A stretch of 64,000 bases of DNA from Pichia kudriavzevii (GCF_003054445.1 NC_042506.1:193501-257500); one strand, 5' to 3'. Positions 20,554-30,495 are shown, numbered from the stretch's first letter. Translations and numbers: made by a program. The notes: generated by a model not told the origin, from the letters alone.

Positions 20554-22491
20554 CTACTCAGTGGCGGCATTGTCGTCAGCTTCATCATCATCCTCATCAT
20601 CATCCTCATTGTCACTGTCGTCGTCGTCAGCTTCTTCTTCACCAAATCCTCCTTCGCCATCCATGACATTAATGGCATCGTCTTCCGAGTCACTGCCAGA
20701 GTCATTATTGACATCATCCGCCTCGTTTTCTCCATCGGCTTCGCCGTTACTACCGGCTGCCTTCATCATTTCTTTACGGATCTCTAGCTGGTCCTTAAGT
20801 AACGTCAGTTTACCAGTAAGTTTGACCATGTTGTTCAACACCTTTGCTTCTTGGTTGAACTCAGACCGCAGGAGCTTCAACCACCCAATGGACTCATCGT
20901 CATTAATGATTGCAGAGCCACGGAGAATCAAGATCCATTTTAACCACTGTTTGACATTCGATACAATTGTAAAATCTTGGTTAATTGAGCTTGGAAATTG
21001 CGATACTAGATAGGCAACTCTATTGAACAGGATCTTAGTTTCGTCAACCGATAGAGTGTGAATAATGGGTTTCGCAAATGTTGTGTTTTGGGCCAAGAGC
21101 TCGGTGAAATATTCATTCTTATTCACGTCATCTCGTTCGTTATCAAGATCTGGTAATATCAGTTTTTGCCTTATTAATTGGGAGAACTCCTTCAAATCCG
21201 TGCATTGTAAATTATCGACATTCTTAGGCTTGGTAAAAGTTTCATCGGCCTCATAGTATTCATCGTTTCCACTACTTTCTCCATCCGACAATTCTAATAA
21301 CTCGTCATCTCCGGAATTGGTGACGGTTATCCGTATTGTACCATCCAACGCAGAAATGTCATCAAACTCAATATCTGTGATTTGAATATTGAAATGATCA
21401 TACCATACACCTTTATATACACCATCAATAATATTATTGGAGTCTAACAACCCTACAAACTTCCCAATATCTTTACCGCCTTCAATTTCCAACCGTGCAT
21501 AACTTGAAGTTTCCTCACTTCTAGGCGAAAACAATTCAACCGAACCCCCTAATAGTGTAGCTGCAATAATATAGGAGTTATTTGTTCTAAGGATAGAGAT
21601 ATCTGTGATTGTTGTTGATGCAGTTAAAAATCTCGATGTTTTACTCTTCAAATCAACAACTTGTATAATGGCATTATTTTTACGAGTCAGGTAAAGAATG
21701 TCCTCATTCTTATGTTTTGCCATTTTCAAAATAGGTGTTGAATTATCGAAAGCAGGTAGCCTTTGTTTGGAATTCACAGTTCCCGATTCTGGCAATGAGA
21801 TATCGATCTTGTCAATGATTTCCCCCTTCAAATTGATAATATAAATGGCAGAGCTGGATGCCAGAATCAAGTTTAATTGAAGATCGTCATTTTCAAGTGA
21901 TAGAATACATGAGATGTTGGCATCTTCTTTGAAAGGAATTGTAGATACAATTTGAGGAGAATTTGATTGAAAGAATTTGACCGATGAAACTGAAGAATCG
22001 AAAACTACTATATTATGATCACCAGTATTGGACATCACCTCCATAGCGGAAAAGTTCGAATCGGAGGAGATCTTGTTAGTGAATTCCTTTAAAAAGGTCG
22101 AATAAACCAGGATTTCGCCAGTTGTTAGTAGTATTACAAGGTAGTCAATAAAGTCGGGAGTTGTCTTTTCCAAAGGAAATGAGTCTCTCCTTCTCTTTGA
22201 GACATTTGGTGCTGCTGTAGCTGCAGTTGATCCCCTTTCGTCACTACCTTTAGGAACCCTGAGCCATTTGAAGGCAGCCACCTGCTCGCCATTGAGGAAA
22301 TCAATTTCAAACTTGCCCGGTTGAGGTGATAAACCTCCTTCTCCTTCTCCTTTTTCTTCTTCTTCTCCTTCCTTATGTGCCAAAAGATAGTCCAAGGGGA
22401 GCACATCGATACTCGTCTTATCTGGTCGTGCAATGCTGGCTGCAACAAAAGTGGACCCCAAGGAGGGCGACACAACAATAGGCGACTTCAT
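20554..22491 (-). CDS. UTP9: UTP9-like UtpA/t-UTP subunit of the SSU processome
   Basis: Likely nucleolar WD-repeat protein of the UtpA complex, which binds the pre-rRNA 5' ETS early in 18S rRNA maturation. The 645-residue product has a beta-propeller-like N-terminal two-thirds with repeated short hydrophobic strands. It then has an acidic segment (LLELSDGESSGNDEYYEADE), an alpha-helical Utp12-type C-terminal block (VKQWLKWILILRGS to LTLLKDQLEIRKEM, about residues 525-590), and a final acidic tail of mostly Asp/Glu. The N-terminal wording and the WLKW block resemble Utp9 more than Utp5, but Utp5/WDR43 is a real alternative. ATG at 22491. It is co-directional with RTG1 upstream. Confidence 0.6.
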   Translation of the reverse strand: MKSPIVVSPSLGSTFVAASIARPDKTSIDVLPLDYLLAHKEGEEEEKGEGEGGLSPQPGKFEIDFLNGEQVAAFKWLRVPKGSDERGSTAATAAPNVSKRRRDSFPLEKTTPDFIDYLVILLTTGEILVYSTFLKEFTNKISSDSNFSAMEVMSNTGDHNIVVFDSSVSSVKFFQSNSPQIVSTIPFKEDANISCILSLENDDLQLNLILASSSAIYIINLKGEIIDKIDISLPESGTVNSKQRLPAFDNSTPILKMAKHKNEDILYLTRKNNAIIQVVDLKSKTSRFLTASTTITDISILRTNNSYIIAATLLGGSVELFSPRSEETSSYARLEIEGGKDIGKFVGLLDSNNIIDGVYKGVWYDHFNIQITDIEFDDISALDGTIRITVTNSGDDELLELSDGESSGNDEYYEADETFTKPKNVDNLQCTDLKEFSQLIRQKLILPDLDNERDDVNKNEYFTELLAQNTTFAKPIIHTLSVDETKILFNRVAYLVSQFPSSINQDFTIVSNVKQWLKWILILRGSAIINDDESIGWLKLLRSEFNQEAKVLNNMVKLTGKLTLLKDQLEIRKEMMKAAGSNGEADGENEADDVNNDSGSDSEDDAINVMDGEGGFGEEEADDDDSDNEDDDEDDDEADDNAATE

Positions 22492-22723
22492 CGTTCTGTT
22501 TCTTGATACGGTTGATGCTTTGTAGTGTTTTGTCGTATAACAAGATAAGTCTTGACCCTCTTTCTAGTCTCTGGAATGAAAATGTAAAAAAAAAAAAAAA
22601 TTTTATCTTTTCCCAAACAAAACGCATTGGCTTACACAAAACGCATACATTTTTTTTTTTCGCAATTCTCCAACTTTCCAAATTCGCCCCCCCCCTTAGA
22701 TTTTGTTCAAACTTTTTCCCTCA

Positions 22724-23134
22724 TTAATTCTGTTCAGCTAATGGTCCAACACCAATTTGAGCGAGCATTTCCTCCGCGACAGTGTGTCTGTTGTGCTGCG
22801 ACTCCGACTCGTGTTGCACAGAGTCATGTTGTTGTTGTTGTTGTAGTTGTAGTTGTTGAGCCTCCAAAGCTAGGGTTAACTGAACCTCTCTTCTGTTACG
22901 AGAATCAATCTCTCCCTGCAGCCACGAAATATAGTCCACGGCACGTGAGAGAATCTGTCCCTTGTTAGGACGTCCGTCTTTGGTTCCTGTGTTCTTTTCA
23001 CCTAGATCGGCAAAAAATCGCTCTGGAATCAGTTGCAGGAGTTCTGCTATTTTCTCGTTGATATTGTCCTTTCGACGATTACTGGAATTGTTGGAAGTTG
23101 TGACTCCGGCAAGTGTATTGTCCTGTTTACTCAT
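22724..23134 (-). CDS. RTG1: RTG1, bHLH retrograde-response transcription factor
   Basis: Small bHLH factor which, with Rtg3, activates mitochondrial retrograde target genes such as those for glutamate synthesis. The 136-residue product shows a basic/helix-1 segment NRRKDNINEKIAELLQLIP, then the Rtg1-specific loop and helix 2, GTKDGRPNKGQILSRAVDYISWLQ. The conserved end IGVGPLAEQN closely matches S. cerevisiae Rtg1. A glutamine run (LQLQQQQQ) lies between. The protein is shorter than S. cerevisiae Rtg1 (177 residues), mainly because the loop and C-terminal tail are shorter. It diverges from CDC37 across 339 bp. Confidence 0.92.
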   Translation of the reverse strand: MSKQDNTLAGVTTSNNSSNRRKDNINEKIAELLQLIPERFFADLGEKNTGTKDGRPNKGQILSRAVDYISWLQGEIDSRNRREVQLTLALEAQQLQLQQQQQHDSVQHESESQHNRHTVAEEMLAQIGVGPLAEQN

Positions 23135-23473
23135 GACTTCTCTGTCCCGGTTTGCTCTAGGTTTGTAGATGGATGGAAACGTCTAGAAGAAAGGCAAATA
23201 TTAGAGGCACACCACGTTAAGGGTGGACATGAGGTAAAATAGTCACAGCTTTTGTGTGGCAAATGGGAAAATGCTCAGCGCGACGGTGTCTCTCAAATGA
23301 GAACAAGTGTTTGGTGGATCTGTTATTTTATGTAGTTATGTTGAAGCTGTTGTGGAGTTAAGGTAGTCAATAACTCGAATATTCCAGTATACAGGGAAAT
23401 ATACCTATCTATCTCTCTCTCTATATATATATAAACAAGGGGAAAAGAAAAACCAGGTGGAATTGTTTAGAAA
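23135..23473. promoter_or_regulatory. RTG1/CDC37 divergent promoter
   Basis: A 339-bp shared upstream region. A pyrimidine run followed by TATATATATATAAA (about 23403-23435) lies 40-70 bp upstream of the CDC37 ATG and is a probable TATA element. Nothing else is recognised. Confidence 0.5.
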
Positions 23474-24946
23474 ATGGTGGATTATTCAAAGTGGGACAAA
23501 CTAGAGATTTCAGATGATTCAGATATCGAAGTGCATCCAAACGTCGATAAGACCTCCTTCATCAGATGGAAACAGAGAGACATACATGAGAAACGGATGG
23601 AGCGGGAGCACCAAATCAAGGGGTTGAAAGTGCAGAAGGAGATGTACACGCAATTGAACAAAAGGGTTGATTTCTTGCTGGCGGCACTTGGTGACAATGA
23701 CTTGAGTGTGGAGGGAACTCGGAACTCGATGCTCAACTCTAAATTCGACAAGGACGAAAGATGTACGTTGGAATCCAACAACGAAGATTCTCCTCCATAC
23801 AATCAAATGGTGGAGGACTTGTTTACACAAATCATTGAGGATTTGAAGAAAGAAGAGGGGGAAATTGAGGGTTCTAAAATAAGAAGCAAAGTTTTGGAAC
23901 ATCGGGCTAAAATCAATGGGGTTTTAGAACAGATCGACCCAAAGATTGAAGAATTCGAAAAGGAGAAACATGCTCATATAACCAGTGAAGATATTCATGA
24001 TGGATGGAATTCGTCCTTTATCAATAAGAAGAAGAAAGAGGAAGAAGCGGAAAGGGAGAAATCTGAATCTTCTCCATCAACTAATTCTTCAAAGACAACG
24101 ATAATCGAGACATTAAATACTTTAGCTTCAAAACCAACTAAGAAGCCTTCAAAACCAATTTCTCAATTAGGCGAGCTTGAACTTTTGAAGGAAACAGAAA
24201 CGTTCTTAACATTACCATCCCTTAAAGCGCAAGGCCAGTTCATTTTAGAACATCCTTTCATTGCATGTACTCATCAAAAGGATGCCGTTCTCTTGAAAGC
24301 ATTTGATTTGGAGTTGAATGATAAGAGAAAGGAAGCCATTGAATTAATTAAGAAAGGCATTTTGTTACAGTTTTGTGCAGATTTACTCGAAAATCCGCCA
24401 TATCCAATGCCGGAAGATACTAGAATCACTTATGTGAAACAGTTACTCTCACAAATGGAAAACGATGAGTCTCCCGGTAAAGTTGCCTATGATGAGGAAT
24501 GTAAACGTATGATTGACCATGTGAAGACACGTTGTAAGATTATTCGGAAGGAGCAAGAGGCTGAACAAGAGGGTGGAGAGAATTCCGAAGAGTTAGTAGA
24601 GCAGATCCAATTGAGAAGCGTGGATCCAAACTCGAAATTGATAGTGACGATCCCTGAGGAAGGTACCAAGGAGTATGAGATTTACAAGCAGTTACCAGAG
24701 AAAATGAGAGATGCCTTGGCCACCGGTAGCTTGGATGAAGTCAATAGAGTTTTTGCCAGTATTCCAGTTGATGATGCCGAGGCCATGCTAGAAAAATTCA
24801 ATGAATCAGGTGTCATTGGAGTACAGGCGCTTTTAGACAATGAGAGTCAGTTTCAGGAACTAGTTGAAAATGAAAAGAAATTTGAAGAAATGAAGAAAGC
24901 TGCAGAATCTATCGACTTGAACGACCAAGTCCACCAGGACGAATGA
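23474..24946 (+). CDS. CDC37: CDC37, Hsp90 co-chaperone for protein kinases
   Basis: Delivers client kinases to Hsp90. The 490-residue product begins with the invariant kinase-binding opening MVDYSKWDKLEISDDSD, including Ser13 in a CK2 site (S-D-D-S-D). A conserved TSFIRWKQRDIHEKR follows. Further on are an N-terminal coiled coil, the Hsp90-binding helical domain (LKAQGQFILEHPFI to KQLLSQM, about residues 250-335) and a C-terminal region with the family's PEKMRDALATGSLDEVN helix. Length is near that of S. cerevisiae Cdc37 (506). Start chosen from the conserved N-terminus. Confidence 0.97.
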   Translation: MVDYSKWDKLEISDDSDIEVHPNVDKTSFIRWKQRDIHEKRMEREHQIKGLKVQKEMYTQLNKRVDFLLAALGDNDLSVEGTRNSMLNSKFDKDERCTLESNNEDSPPYNQMVEDLFTQIIEDLKKEEGEIEGSKIRSKVLEHRAKINGVLEQIDPKIEEFEKEKHAHITSEDIHDGWNSSFINKKKKEEEAEREKSESSPSTNSSKTTIIETLNTLASKPTKKPSKPISQLGELELLKETETFLTLPSLKAQGQFILEHPFIACTHQKDAVLLKAFDLELNDKRKEAIELIKKGILLQFCADLLENPPYPMPEDTRITYVKQLLSQMENDESPGKVAYDEECKRMIDHVKTRCKIIRKEQEAEQEGGENSEELVEQIQLRSVDPNSKLIVTIPEEGTKEYEIYKQLPEKMRDALATGSLDEVNRVFASIPVDDAEAMLEKFNESGVIGVQALLDNESQFQELVENEKKFEEMKKAAESIDLNDQVHQDE

Positions 24947-25053
24947 CTTTGGTTGAACACAACAAAAGTGGAATACATGCAGTTGTAACTTATATAGGAT
25001 TCATAAATACTCGTAAATACATAAGGCCTTGAGAGATAAAATGCAAACACCTA

Positions 25054-25554
25054 TTAGTTCAAGCTCGGCATTCTAAGTATCTCCTTCTTCTCGTTTCGGG
25101 ATTCTTGCTGGATCAGTTTCAAAACCTTGGAATCTTTCCATTTATCTGGAAGCGGCGTGATTTTGTAGTTCTCAGTGGCCCAGTAGTAGATGTCCCAGTC
25201 TAGCTCATCCAATAACTTGTCGTATTCTTCCAACATTCCCCTGTCAAAGGATGACAAATATTTCTTTGCAAACCTAGACATGAGTAAATCAGTCTCAAGA
25301 ATACCCCTTTTCCGACTCTGATACGTCAACCTCTTCCTCATCGTCTCCAAGGATTCACCCTCTCTCTTGAGAGGCTGCACTTTGATGACAATTTCGTTGG
25401 TCTCCTCGTCAACATAGTAATTTTTCACTGGTTTCCCCTGTAGGTAACCTTGTGGAGCTGCTGTCTTGTCGATCGGAACACTGTCTGCCTTTGGCTTTGC
25501 AATGAACAGTGGGCGAGAAATGTGGAGGGCTCTTCTAGCAGTGCTTCTAAACAT
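25054..25554 (-). CDS. SDH5: SDH5 (EMI5/SDHAF2), succinate dehydrogenase flavinylation factor
   Basis: Mitochondrial matrix factor needed for covalent FAD attachment to Sdh1 in complex II. The 166-residue product starts at ATG 25554 with a positively charged, Ser/Arg-rich presequence ([17 protein letters not shown]). It then has the family core [27 protein letters not shown], the acidic-aromatic stretch [12 protein letters not shown] and a C-terminal helix. The frame is open a few codons further upstream without an ATG. It diverges from HIS3 over 353 bp. Confidence 0.93.
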   Translation of the reverse strand: MFRSTARRALHISRPLFIAKPKADSVPIDKTAAPQGYLQGKPVKNYYVDEETNEIVIKVQPLKREGESLETMRKRLTYQSRKRGILETDLLMSRFAKKYLSSFDRGMLEEYDKLLDELDWDIYYWATENYKITPLPDKWKDSKVLKLIQQESRNEKKEILRMPSLN

Positions 25555-25907
25555 AGTTTTGTCGAACTTCAACTACGGAAAATGGCCTCTCTGTCCAACA
25601 ACAGGGAGGCAAAACTATATCCAACAAGAAGGACATGATTGTTTCCTCGGATAAGCATCGGTCAATTCCCGAGTCGAAGCCTAACTTTTTTTTTCCCCTT
25701 TGGGGAGCTCAAATTTCACAATGGGTTTCTCTGAGAAACTGAGAGAATGGGGGGATTTTCCAATTTGGAGAGTGTGAAATGTGACTGATTACTACCAACC
25801 AGAGGCAGGTGATGTTTATTCTCGATGTTGCCGAATGGTCATCTCCAGCATCCCTCTCATAGAGAAGAGAATCTTTATCTATCTCACAGAAAAGAGAATC
25901 TACGACC
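25555..25907. promoter_or_regulatory. SDH5/HIS3 divergent promoter
   Basis: A 353-bp region. I see no perfect Gcn4 site (TGACTCA); the closest is TGACTGA at 25782-25788, one mismatch, 120 bp upstream of the HIS3 ATG. The leader of HIS3 contains a GAGAATCT word twice. No gene is seen. Confidence 0.35.
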
Positions 25908-26624
25908 ATGTCTCCACAGAAGAAGCACAAGCTTGACGACGATCGGGCTGCAATATCTTCCCATTTGGAACATACTGCATACATCAAGAGAATTACCAAT
26001 GAGACAAAGATCCAAGTGGCAATCTCCCTAAGAGGAGGGGACATATCACTGCCAAGCTCGATACTTAACAAGACCTACGATAGGACGCCGGATGCCAAAT
26101 CCCAAACCATTTGTATCCATACTGGAATTGGGTTTTTGGATCATATGCTACACGCATTAGCCAAACATTCAGGGTGGTCCCTCATTGTTGAGTGCATTGG
26201 TGATTTACATATTGACGACCATCACACATGCGAAGACGTGGGCATTGCATTGGGTGAGGCGTTTCACGAGGCGCTTACGGCCCACGGTCCCATCAGAGGT
26301 GTCAAGAGATTTGGCTATGCCTATGCACCATTGGATGAGGCCCTAAGTAGGGCTGTTGTTGATTTAAGTAATCGCCCGTTTGCCGTTGTAGAACTAGGTT
26401 TGAAAAGAGAAAAGATTGGCGACTTGAGCTGTGAGATGATTCCCCATGTTTTAGAGAGTTTTGCAACTTCTGCAAGACTCACTATGCATGTTGATTGTTT
26501 AAGGGGGTTCAACGACCACCATCGAAGTGAGAGTGCCTTTAAAGCGCTGGCTTTGGCAATTAAAGATTCTCTTTCTTCCACGGGTAAGGACGACGTTCCT
26601 TCAACAAAGGGAGTCTTAATGTAA
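25908..26624 (+). CDS. HIS3: HIS3, imidazoleglycerol-phosphate dehydratase
   Basis: Sixth step of histidine synthesis: dehydration of imidazole-glycerol phosphate to imidazole-acetol phosphate. The 238-residue product contains the Mn-binding family motifs [16 protein letters not shown] (first half), [16 protein letters not shown] (HHxxED), and the second set [22 protein letters not shown] near the C-terminus. An extra 15-20 residues precede the family core, and they include [13 protein letters not shown]. The length suits a monofunctional fungal enzyme. The gene is convergent with the PEX25-like gene, 108 bp apart. Confidence 0.98.
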   Translation: MSPQKKHKLDDDRAAISSHLEHTAYIKRITNETKIQVAISLRGGDISLPSSILNKTYDRTPDAKSQTICIHTGIGFLDHMLHALAKHSGWSLIVECIGDLHIDDHHTCEDVGIALGEAFHEALTAHGPIRGVKRFGYAYAPLDEALSRAVVDLSNRPFAVVELGLKREKIGDLSCEMIPHVLESFATSARLTMHVDCLRGFNDHHRSESAFKALALAIKDSLSSTGKDDVPSTKGVLM

Positions 26625-26732
26625 CACTATTCTTCTACACCTTAATATACACTATCGAAAAAGAAAAAAAAAAAACATCTACCTTTGAACTTTAAATAGA
26701 ACAGAAAAAAAACCACTATATACTCTGTCAAG

Positions 26733-27914
26733 CTATTGTTCTCTCATTTTGGCTAGTGCTTCAGCTACTAGCCGTTCACGCTGTCCTCTCCAGCAATTGA
26801 CAAAGCCCAGTGTTCCAGACGCTAACCCTAGCGCCACATGGAGAGGCCTGTACATGTTCCAATGCATGATGTACTTGGCATCGAAGAGCAAATCGCAAGT
26901 TAACCTTACTGAGTTTATCAATATTGTTGTTTTATCATGGTTGATTTTCGCCAGCCTGCTGAAATAGCCATGGTCATACTCAAACTCTTCTTCGACTCTC
27001 TCATAGTCCTCGAAATCAACATCTGGTGACCCCAACTTGTTACCCCTCTGCCTTTGCATGTCTCCAACTATCCTCCTCGTTCTGGCCTTTACCTTTTGGT
27101 TGAGAATGATCCTAGACTCTTCGTTTTTCAAGTGCAGCCACTTATTCCAATCTTTTTGCAGCCCAAGAATAATGAGTGCCATCCACGAGTACAACTCATG
27201 GTCTTCAGCCCATGAAAATAAAGCGTCGGCAAACCCAAATCCTCCCTGTTTACCCCTTAACAACAAACCAAACCGGAAAATGAGCAGAATCTCATCAGAT
27301 AACGCATACCAGAAGTTACACATCTGTGAAACCATATCCCTCGTAGTCCAGTATTGTAAGACTTTTTCCAACTTCACTGCCTGCCCGTCTGATTTCGACT
27401 CGTCTAGTAAAATCTTGATGCTGTGTTTGATATGATTAGCAAATTTCCAAACTCTAAATGGAACTGTGCCTGCACGTAAGAGATGTCGATATATGTTGAG
27501 TCCATTTAGCAAGCCGGCCAACTTACGTGTCAAATAGGCAAGAAACAAGTACAGGAGTCTCTTCAAACGGTGACCTTTGAATACAGTAGCTGTTTGACTC
27601 AAAATCAATCGTAGCTGGCTGCCATTTGATATTGGGGAATCGCCGTTCTTGACGGCATTGTCCACCAATTCCAGGTTCCTGTACTTCTCCTTGACCCTGG
27701 AATTCCCAAACCCATGGATATCATGGACAGCTCCTATTAAACGGATGCCATATTGTGTCAGCTTTGCTAGCTTGTCTTTACCTGTGAGATCATTCACACA
27801 CGCATTGAAAATCTCAAAAGCCGACGGCTCCCTGTACGTTTGCAAAGGCTTCACTACCCGTGCCCCGCTTGGATGGGCGTTTAAAGGCATCGGAGGTGTG
27901 TATTGAAGTGCCAT
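26733..27914 (-). CDS. PEX25: PEX25/PEX27-like peroxisomal membrane elongation protein
   Basis: Pex11-family protein that remodels and elongates the peroxisome membrane during proliferation. The 393-residue size fits Pex25 or Pex27 rather than Pex11 (about 240). Features: an N-terminal soluble region, amphipathic helices rich in Arg/Lys (LKRLLYLFLAYLTRKLAGLLNG, about 120-140), the Pex11-type stretch RDMVSQMCNFWYALSDEILLIFRFG (about 195-220), and a C-terminal membrane-associated segment (MYRPLHVALGLASGTLGFVNCW) ending in a basic tail. Assignment within the Pex11 family is less certain than the family itself. Confidence 0.75.
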   Translation of the reverse strand: MALQYTPPMPLNAHPSGARVVKPLQTYREPSAFEIFNACVNDLTGKDKLAKLTQYGIRLIGAVHDIHGFGNSRVKEKYRNLELVDNAVKNGDSPISNGSQLRLILSQTATVFKGHRLKRLLYLFLAYLTRKLAGLLNGLNIYRHLLRAGTVPFRVWKFANHIKHSIKILLDESKSDGQAVKLEKVLQYWTTRDMVSQMCNFWYALSDEILLIFRFGLLLRGKQGGFGFADALFSWAEDHELYSWMALIILGLQKDWNKWLHLKNEESRIILNQKVKARTRRIVGDMQRQRGNKLGSPDVDFEDYERVEEEFEYDHGYFSRLAKINHDKTTILINSVRLTCDLLFDAKYIMHWNMYRPLHVALGLASGTLGFVNCWRGQRERLVAEALAKMREQ

Positions 27915-28187
27915 GTCTTAAGGGAGGATGCCATTCACGTCAATCAGGTTCAGGAGCAAACAAGACCGAAACGTTTAATTTACGGCGAGAGTTTTTTTTG
28001 GAATTTATTTAGTCATTGTATTATCGGTTTTCCTGTCCTTTGGTTATGGAATGAGATCTCATCTCTTTTAAACTCATTACATCTTATTTGAATTTGTCCC
28101 ATCCCATCCATTCCTTTCCTTTCTTCCTTCTCCTTTTCTTCTTGTTCGTTTAAACACAATATTCAATTGCAAACATAGGAATCAATT

Positions 28188-29114
28188 ATGGTCGACTCTT
28201 CGTTTCTTACAAACACAACCTGTCTCCATGTCTCCAATCTAGATGCCTCTCTTGAATGGTACATCAAATCTTTTGGCGTTTCTGTCATCAAGAGAACCCA
28301 ACAGGAGAACTACAAATCTGCATTCATTGCTTTGGATTCCGACGGCCATCCAAGTAGAGGTCTATCCGTGTCTGCAAGATCTGGTGTGATTGAGTTGAGA
28401 GAATTATTGGGCGAGATTGGAAAGAAGGCCACCGTTTATGATGGCAACCAGGATCCGTACAAGGGGTTTGGCCACTTGTGTTTTTCCGTTTCCAACATTG
28501 AAGCTGCACAGAAGAAGCTGCTCGAACAAGGTGTCCAATTCAAAAAGAGATTAGAAGATGGGTCCATGAACTTTGTGGCCTTTGTGCAAGATCCAGATGG
28601 CTACTGGGTGGAATTGATTGAAAACCAAATCCACAAGGAGGCAGGCGTTTACAATCTCCAATCCAACCGGATGAACCATACCATGGTGCGTGTAAAGGAT
28701 GCACACAAGTCGTTGGAATTCTACAAGGGCGTCTTGGGGATGAAACACTTCTCCACATTGGACTTTCCCGACATGAAGTTTAGCCTCTACTTTGTCGGTT
28801 ACGAGCACAGTGAAGGCTACACAGAAAACAAGGAAGATTTCACCCAACAAGCCTCCAGACAATCTATAATCGAGCTCACCCATAACTACGGAACAGAAAA
28901 CGACGACTCCTTCCCTGGTTATTACGTCTTTGGCAAGGACGACTCGGCTGTTGGCTTTGACCATTTTTCCGTCTCTTGTAAGGATCCCAAGGGGGTTGCC
29001 AAGGAGTTGAAGGCCAGAGGCGCAGCAATTGTAGCCGAAACAGCAGAAGCTTTCACCATTGCAGACCCAGATGGATGGAGAGTCCAAATCCATTCGTTGG
29101 ATTACTTGAACTAA
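28188..29114 (+). CDS. GLO1: GLO1-like glyoxalase I (lactoylglutathione lyase), copy 1
   Basis: Converts the methylglyoxal-glutathione hemithioacetal to S-lactoylglutathione. The 308-residue product is two fused glyoxalase domains (about 8-147 and 157-305), as in yeast Glo1 (326). In the second domain the metal ligands H (MNHTMV) and E (IIELTHN) are present, and the first domain supplies H (GFGHLCF) and E (YWVELIE), giving one complete H-E-H-E site. The other site is incomplete: Thr10 stands where the first His/Gln ligand should be, and Gln replaces the final Glu (WRVQIHS). A closely related copy follows in tandem 348 bp downstream. Confidence 0.9.
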   Translation: MVDSSFLTNTTCLHVSNLDASLEWYIKSFGVSVIKRTQQENYKSAFIALDSDGHPSRGLSVSARSGVIELRELLGEIGKKATVYDGNQDPYKGFGHLCFSVSNIEAAQKKLLEQGVQFKKRLEDGSMNFVAFVQDPDGYWVELIENQIHKEAGVYNLQSNRMNHTMVRVKDAHKSLEFYKGVLGMKHFSTLDFPDMKFSLYFVGYEHSEGYTENKEDFTQQASRQSIIELTHNYGTENDDSFPGYYVFGKDDSAVGFDHFSVSCKDPKGVAKELKARGAAIVAETAEAFTIADPDGWRVQIHSLDYLN

Positions 29115-29462
29115 CCACCCAACGTCAAACCAGAGTCAAGCGTCTCCTCCTTTGTTTGAGAAAACTTTTCCCCCCTTGAGGACGCAATATGTATCAACTT
29201 ACTTATACAGTCTAATACTATATAATCACCTAATAACGTATGGTCCACTCCATTTTATCCACATCTTTGTACAAATGCCCAGTCCAGGGACAGAAGGTTC
29301 TAGTTTGAGCATAAAGTGGATAAAATATCGTGTGAGGCAAAATATGGTCAGCTAATGAGAATCAGTTTCTGCCATGTAGACTGGATCTGTGCTGTTTTGG
29401 ATAGACACTCTTCTCCAACATTGGCACGATTCCAAAGATAGCGATATACAACAAAACCAAAT
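29115..29462. other. Spacer between the tandem glyoxalase genes
   Basis: A 348-bp spacer serving as 3' end of copy 1 and promoter of copy 2. It contains an 11-bp perfect inverted repeat (ATTTTATCCAC at 29252-29262 and its complement at 29316-29326, 53-nt loop). No gene is seen. Confidence 0.5.
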
Positions 29463-30386
29463 ATGGCTGACACGTCTCTACTAACAAACACCACCTGTCT
29501 CAATGTGTCGAACCTTGAGAAATCTGTCAATTGGTATACTGACATCTTTGGGGTGTCCGTTATCAAGAAAGTCAGGAACGAGGACTATGAGTCTGCCTTT
29601 TTGGCACTGGACTCAGAACTGCACCCAAACAAGGGTCTGCCTTTATCTTGCCGGGACGGCGTCATTGAACTAAGACAGCCTATGAATGCCGGCGAAGTGA
29701 CAATTGAAAATGGCAACAATGAGCCGTATAAGGGGTTTGGACATATATGTTTTTCCGTTTCCGACATTGAGGCAACACAGAAGGAGCTATTGGAGAAGCA
29801 CGTCGAGTTCAAGAAGAAGTTAGAAGAGGGCAGACAACACAACATTGCGTTTGTGTACGATCCCGACCATTATTGGATCGAGTTAGTTGAAAATGAAATC
29901 AACAGACGGGACGGCGTCTATGATTTGCCCTCAAATAGAATGAACCACACAATGATTCGGGTGAAAGACCCAAAGAAGTCACTAGAGTTTTACTGTGTCA
30001 AGCTGGGAATGAGGCTATTTTCAACCAGTGACCATCCAAATGCAAAATTCACAAACTACTTTATTGGATATGATCACGACCCTGACTACCTGGAGAACAG
30101 GGAGGAAAAACTAACACAGTTTGCAAGACAATCCGTGATTGAACTTTGCCACAATTACGGAACAGAAGACGACAGCTCCTTCCACTACTATGTGTTTAAT
30201 GAAGCAAATGACAATGTCAAGGGATTTGACCATATTTCCATTTCAACGAAAAACTTGGACTCATTTGTCAGACATTTGCAATCCAAGGACGTTGAAGTCA
30301 CAACAAACAAGTCGGACAATGCTACAATCCACGACCCAGACGGATGGAAAATCGAAATCCACTCCTACGATTACCTCTCTCAGTAA
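29463..30386 (+). CDS. GLO1-like glyoxalase I, copy 2
   Basis: Tandem paralogue of the preceding gene, 307 residues and colinear throughout, with shared blocks such as LTNTTCL, FGVSVIK, PYKGFGH and SNRMNHTM. The second-domain ligands H and E (MNHTMIRVKD, VIELCHN) and the first-domain H and E (GFGHICF, YWIELVE) are all kept. The final Glu of the other site is retained here (WKIEIHS), but Thr still replaces its first His/Gln. The normal C-terminus (HSYDYLSQ) aligns with that of copy 1 (HSLDYLN). The stop codon overlaps a GTAAGT that could act as a 5' splice site. Convergent with MXR2. Confidence 0.88.
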   Translation: MADTSLLTNTTCLNVSNLEKSVNWYTDIFGVSVIKKVRNEDYESAFLALDSELHPNKGLPLSCRDGVIELRQPMNAGEVTIENGNNEPYKGFGHICFSVSDIEATQKELLEKHVEFKKKLEEGRQHNIAFVYDPDHYWIELVENEINRRDGVYDLPSNRMNHTMIRVKDPKKSLEFYCVKLGMRLFSTSDHPNAKFTNYFIGYDHDPDYLENREEKLTQFARQSVIELCHNYGTEDDSSFHYYVFNEANDNVKGFDHISISTKNLDSFVRHLQSKDVEVTTNKSDNATIHDPDGWKIEIHSYDYLSQ

Positions 30387-30495
30387 GTAGCTTATACTCC
30401 TTAAGTAACTTTATACAATGATGATTACTAATTAAAGAAACAAATTACTAACAAATACTCCACAGCACCTTCTACAAATTGTAACCCTAGCCAAC

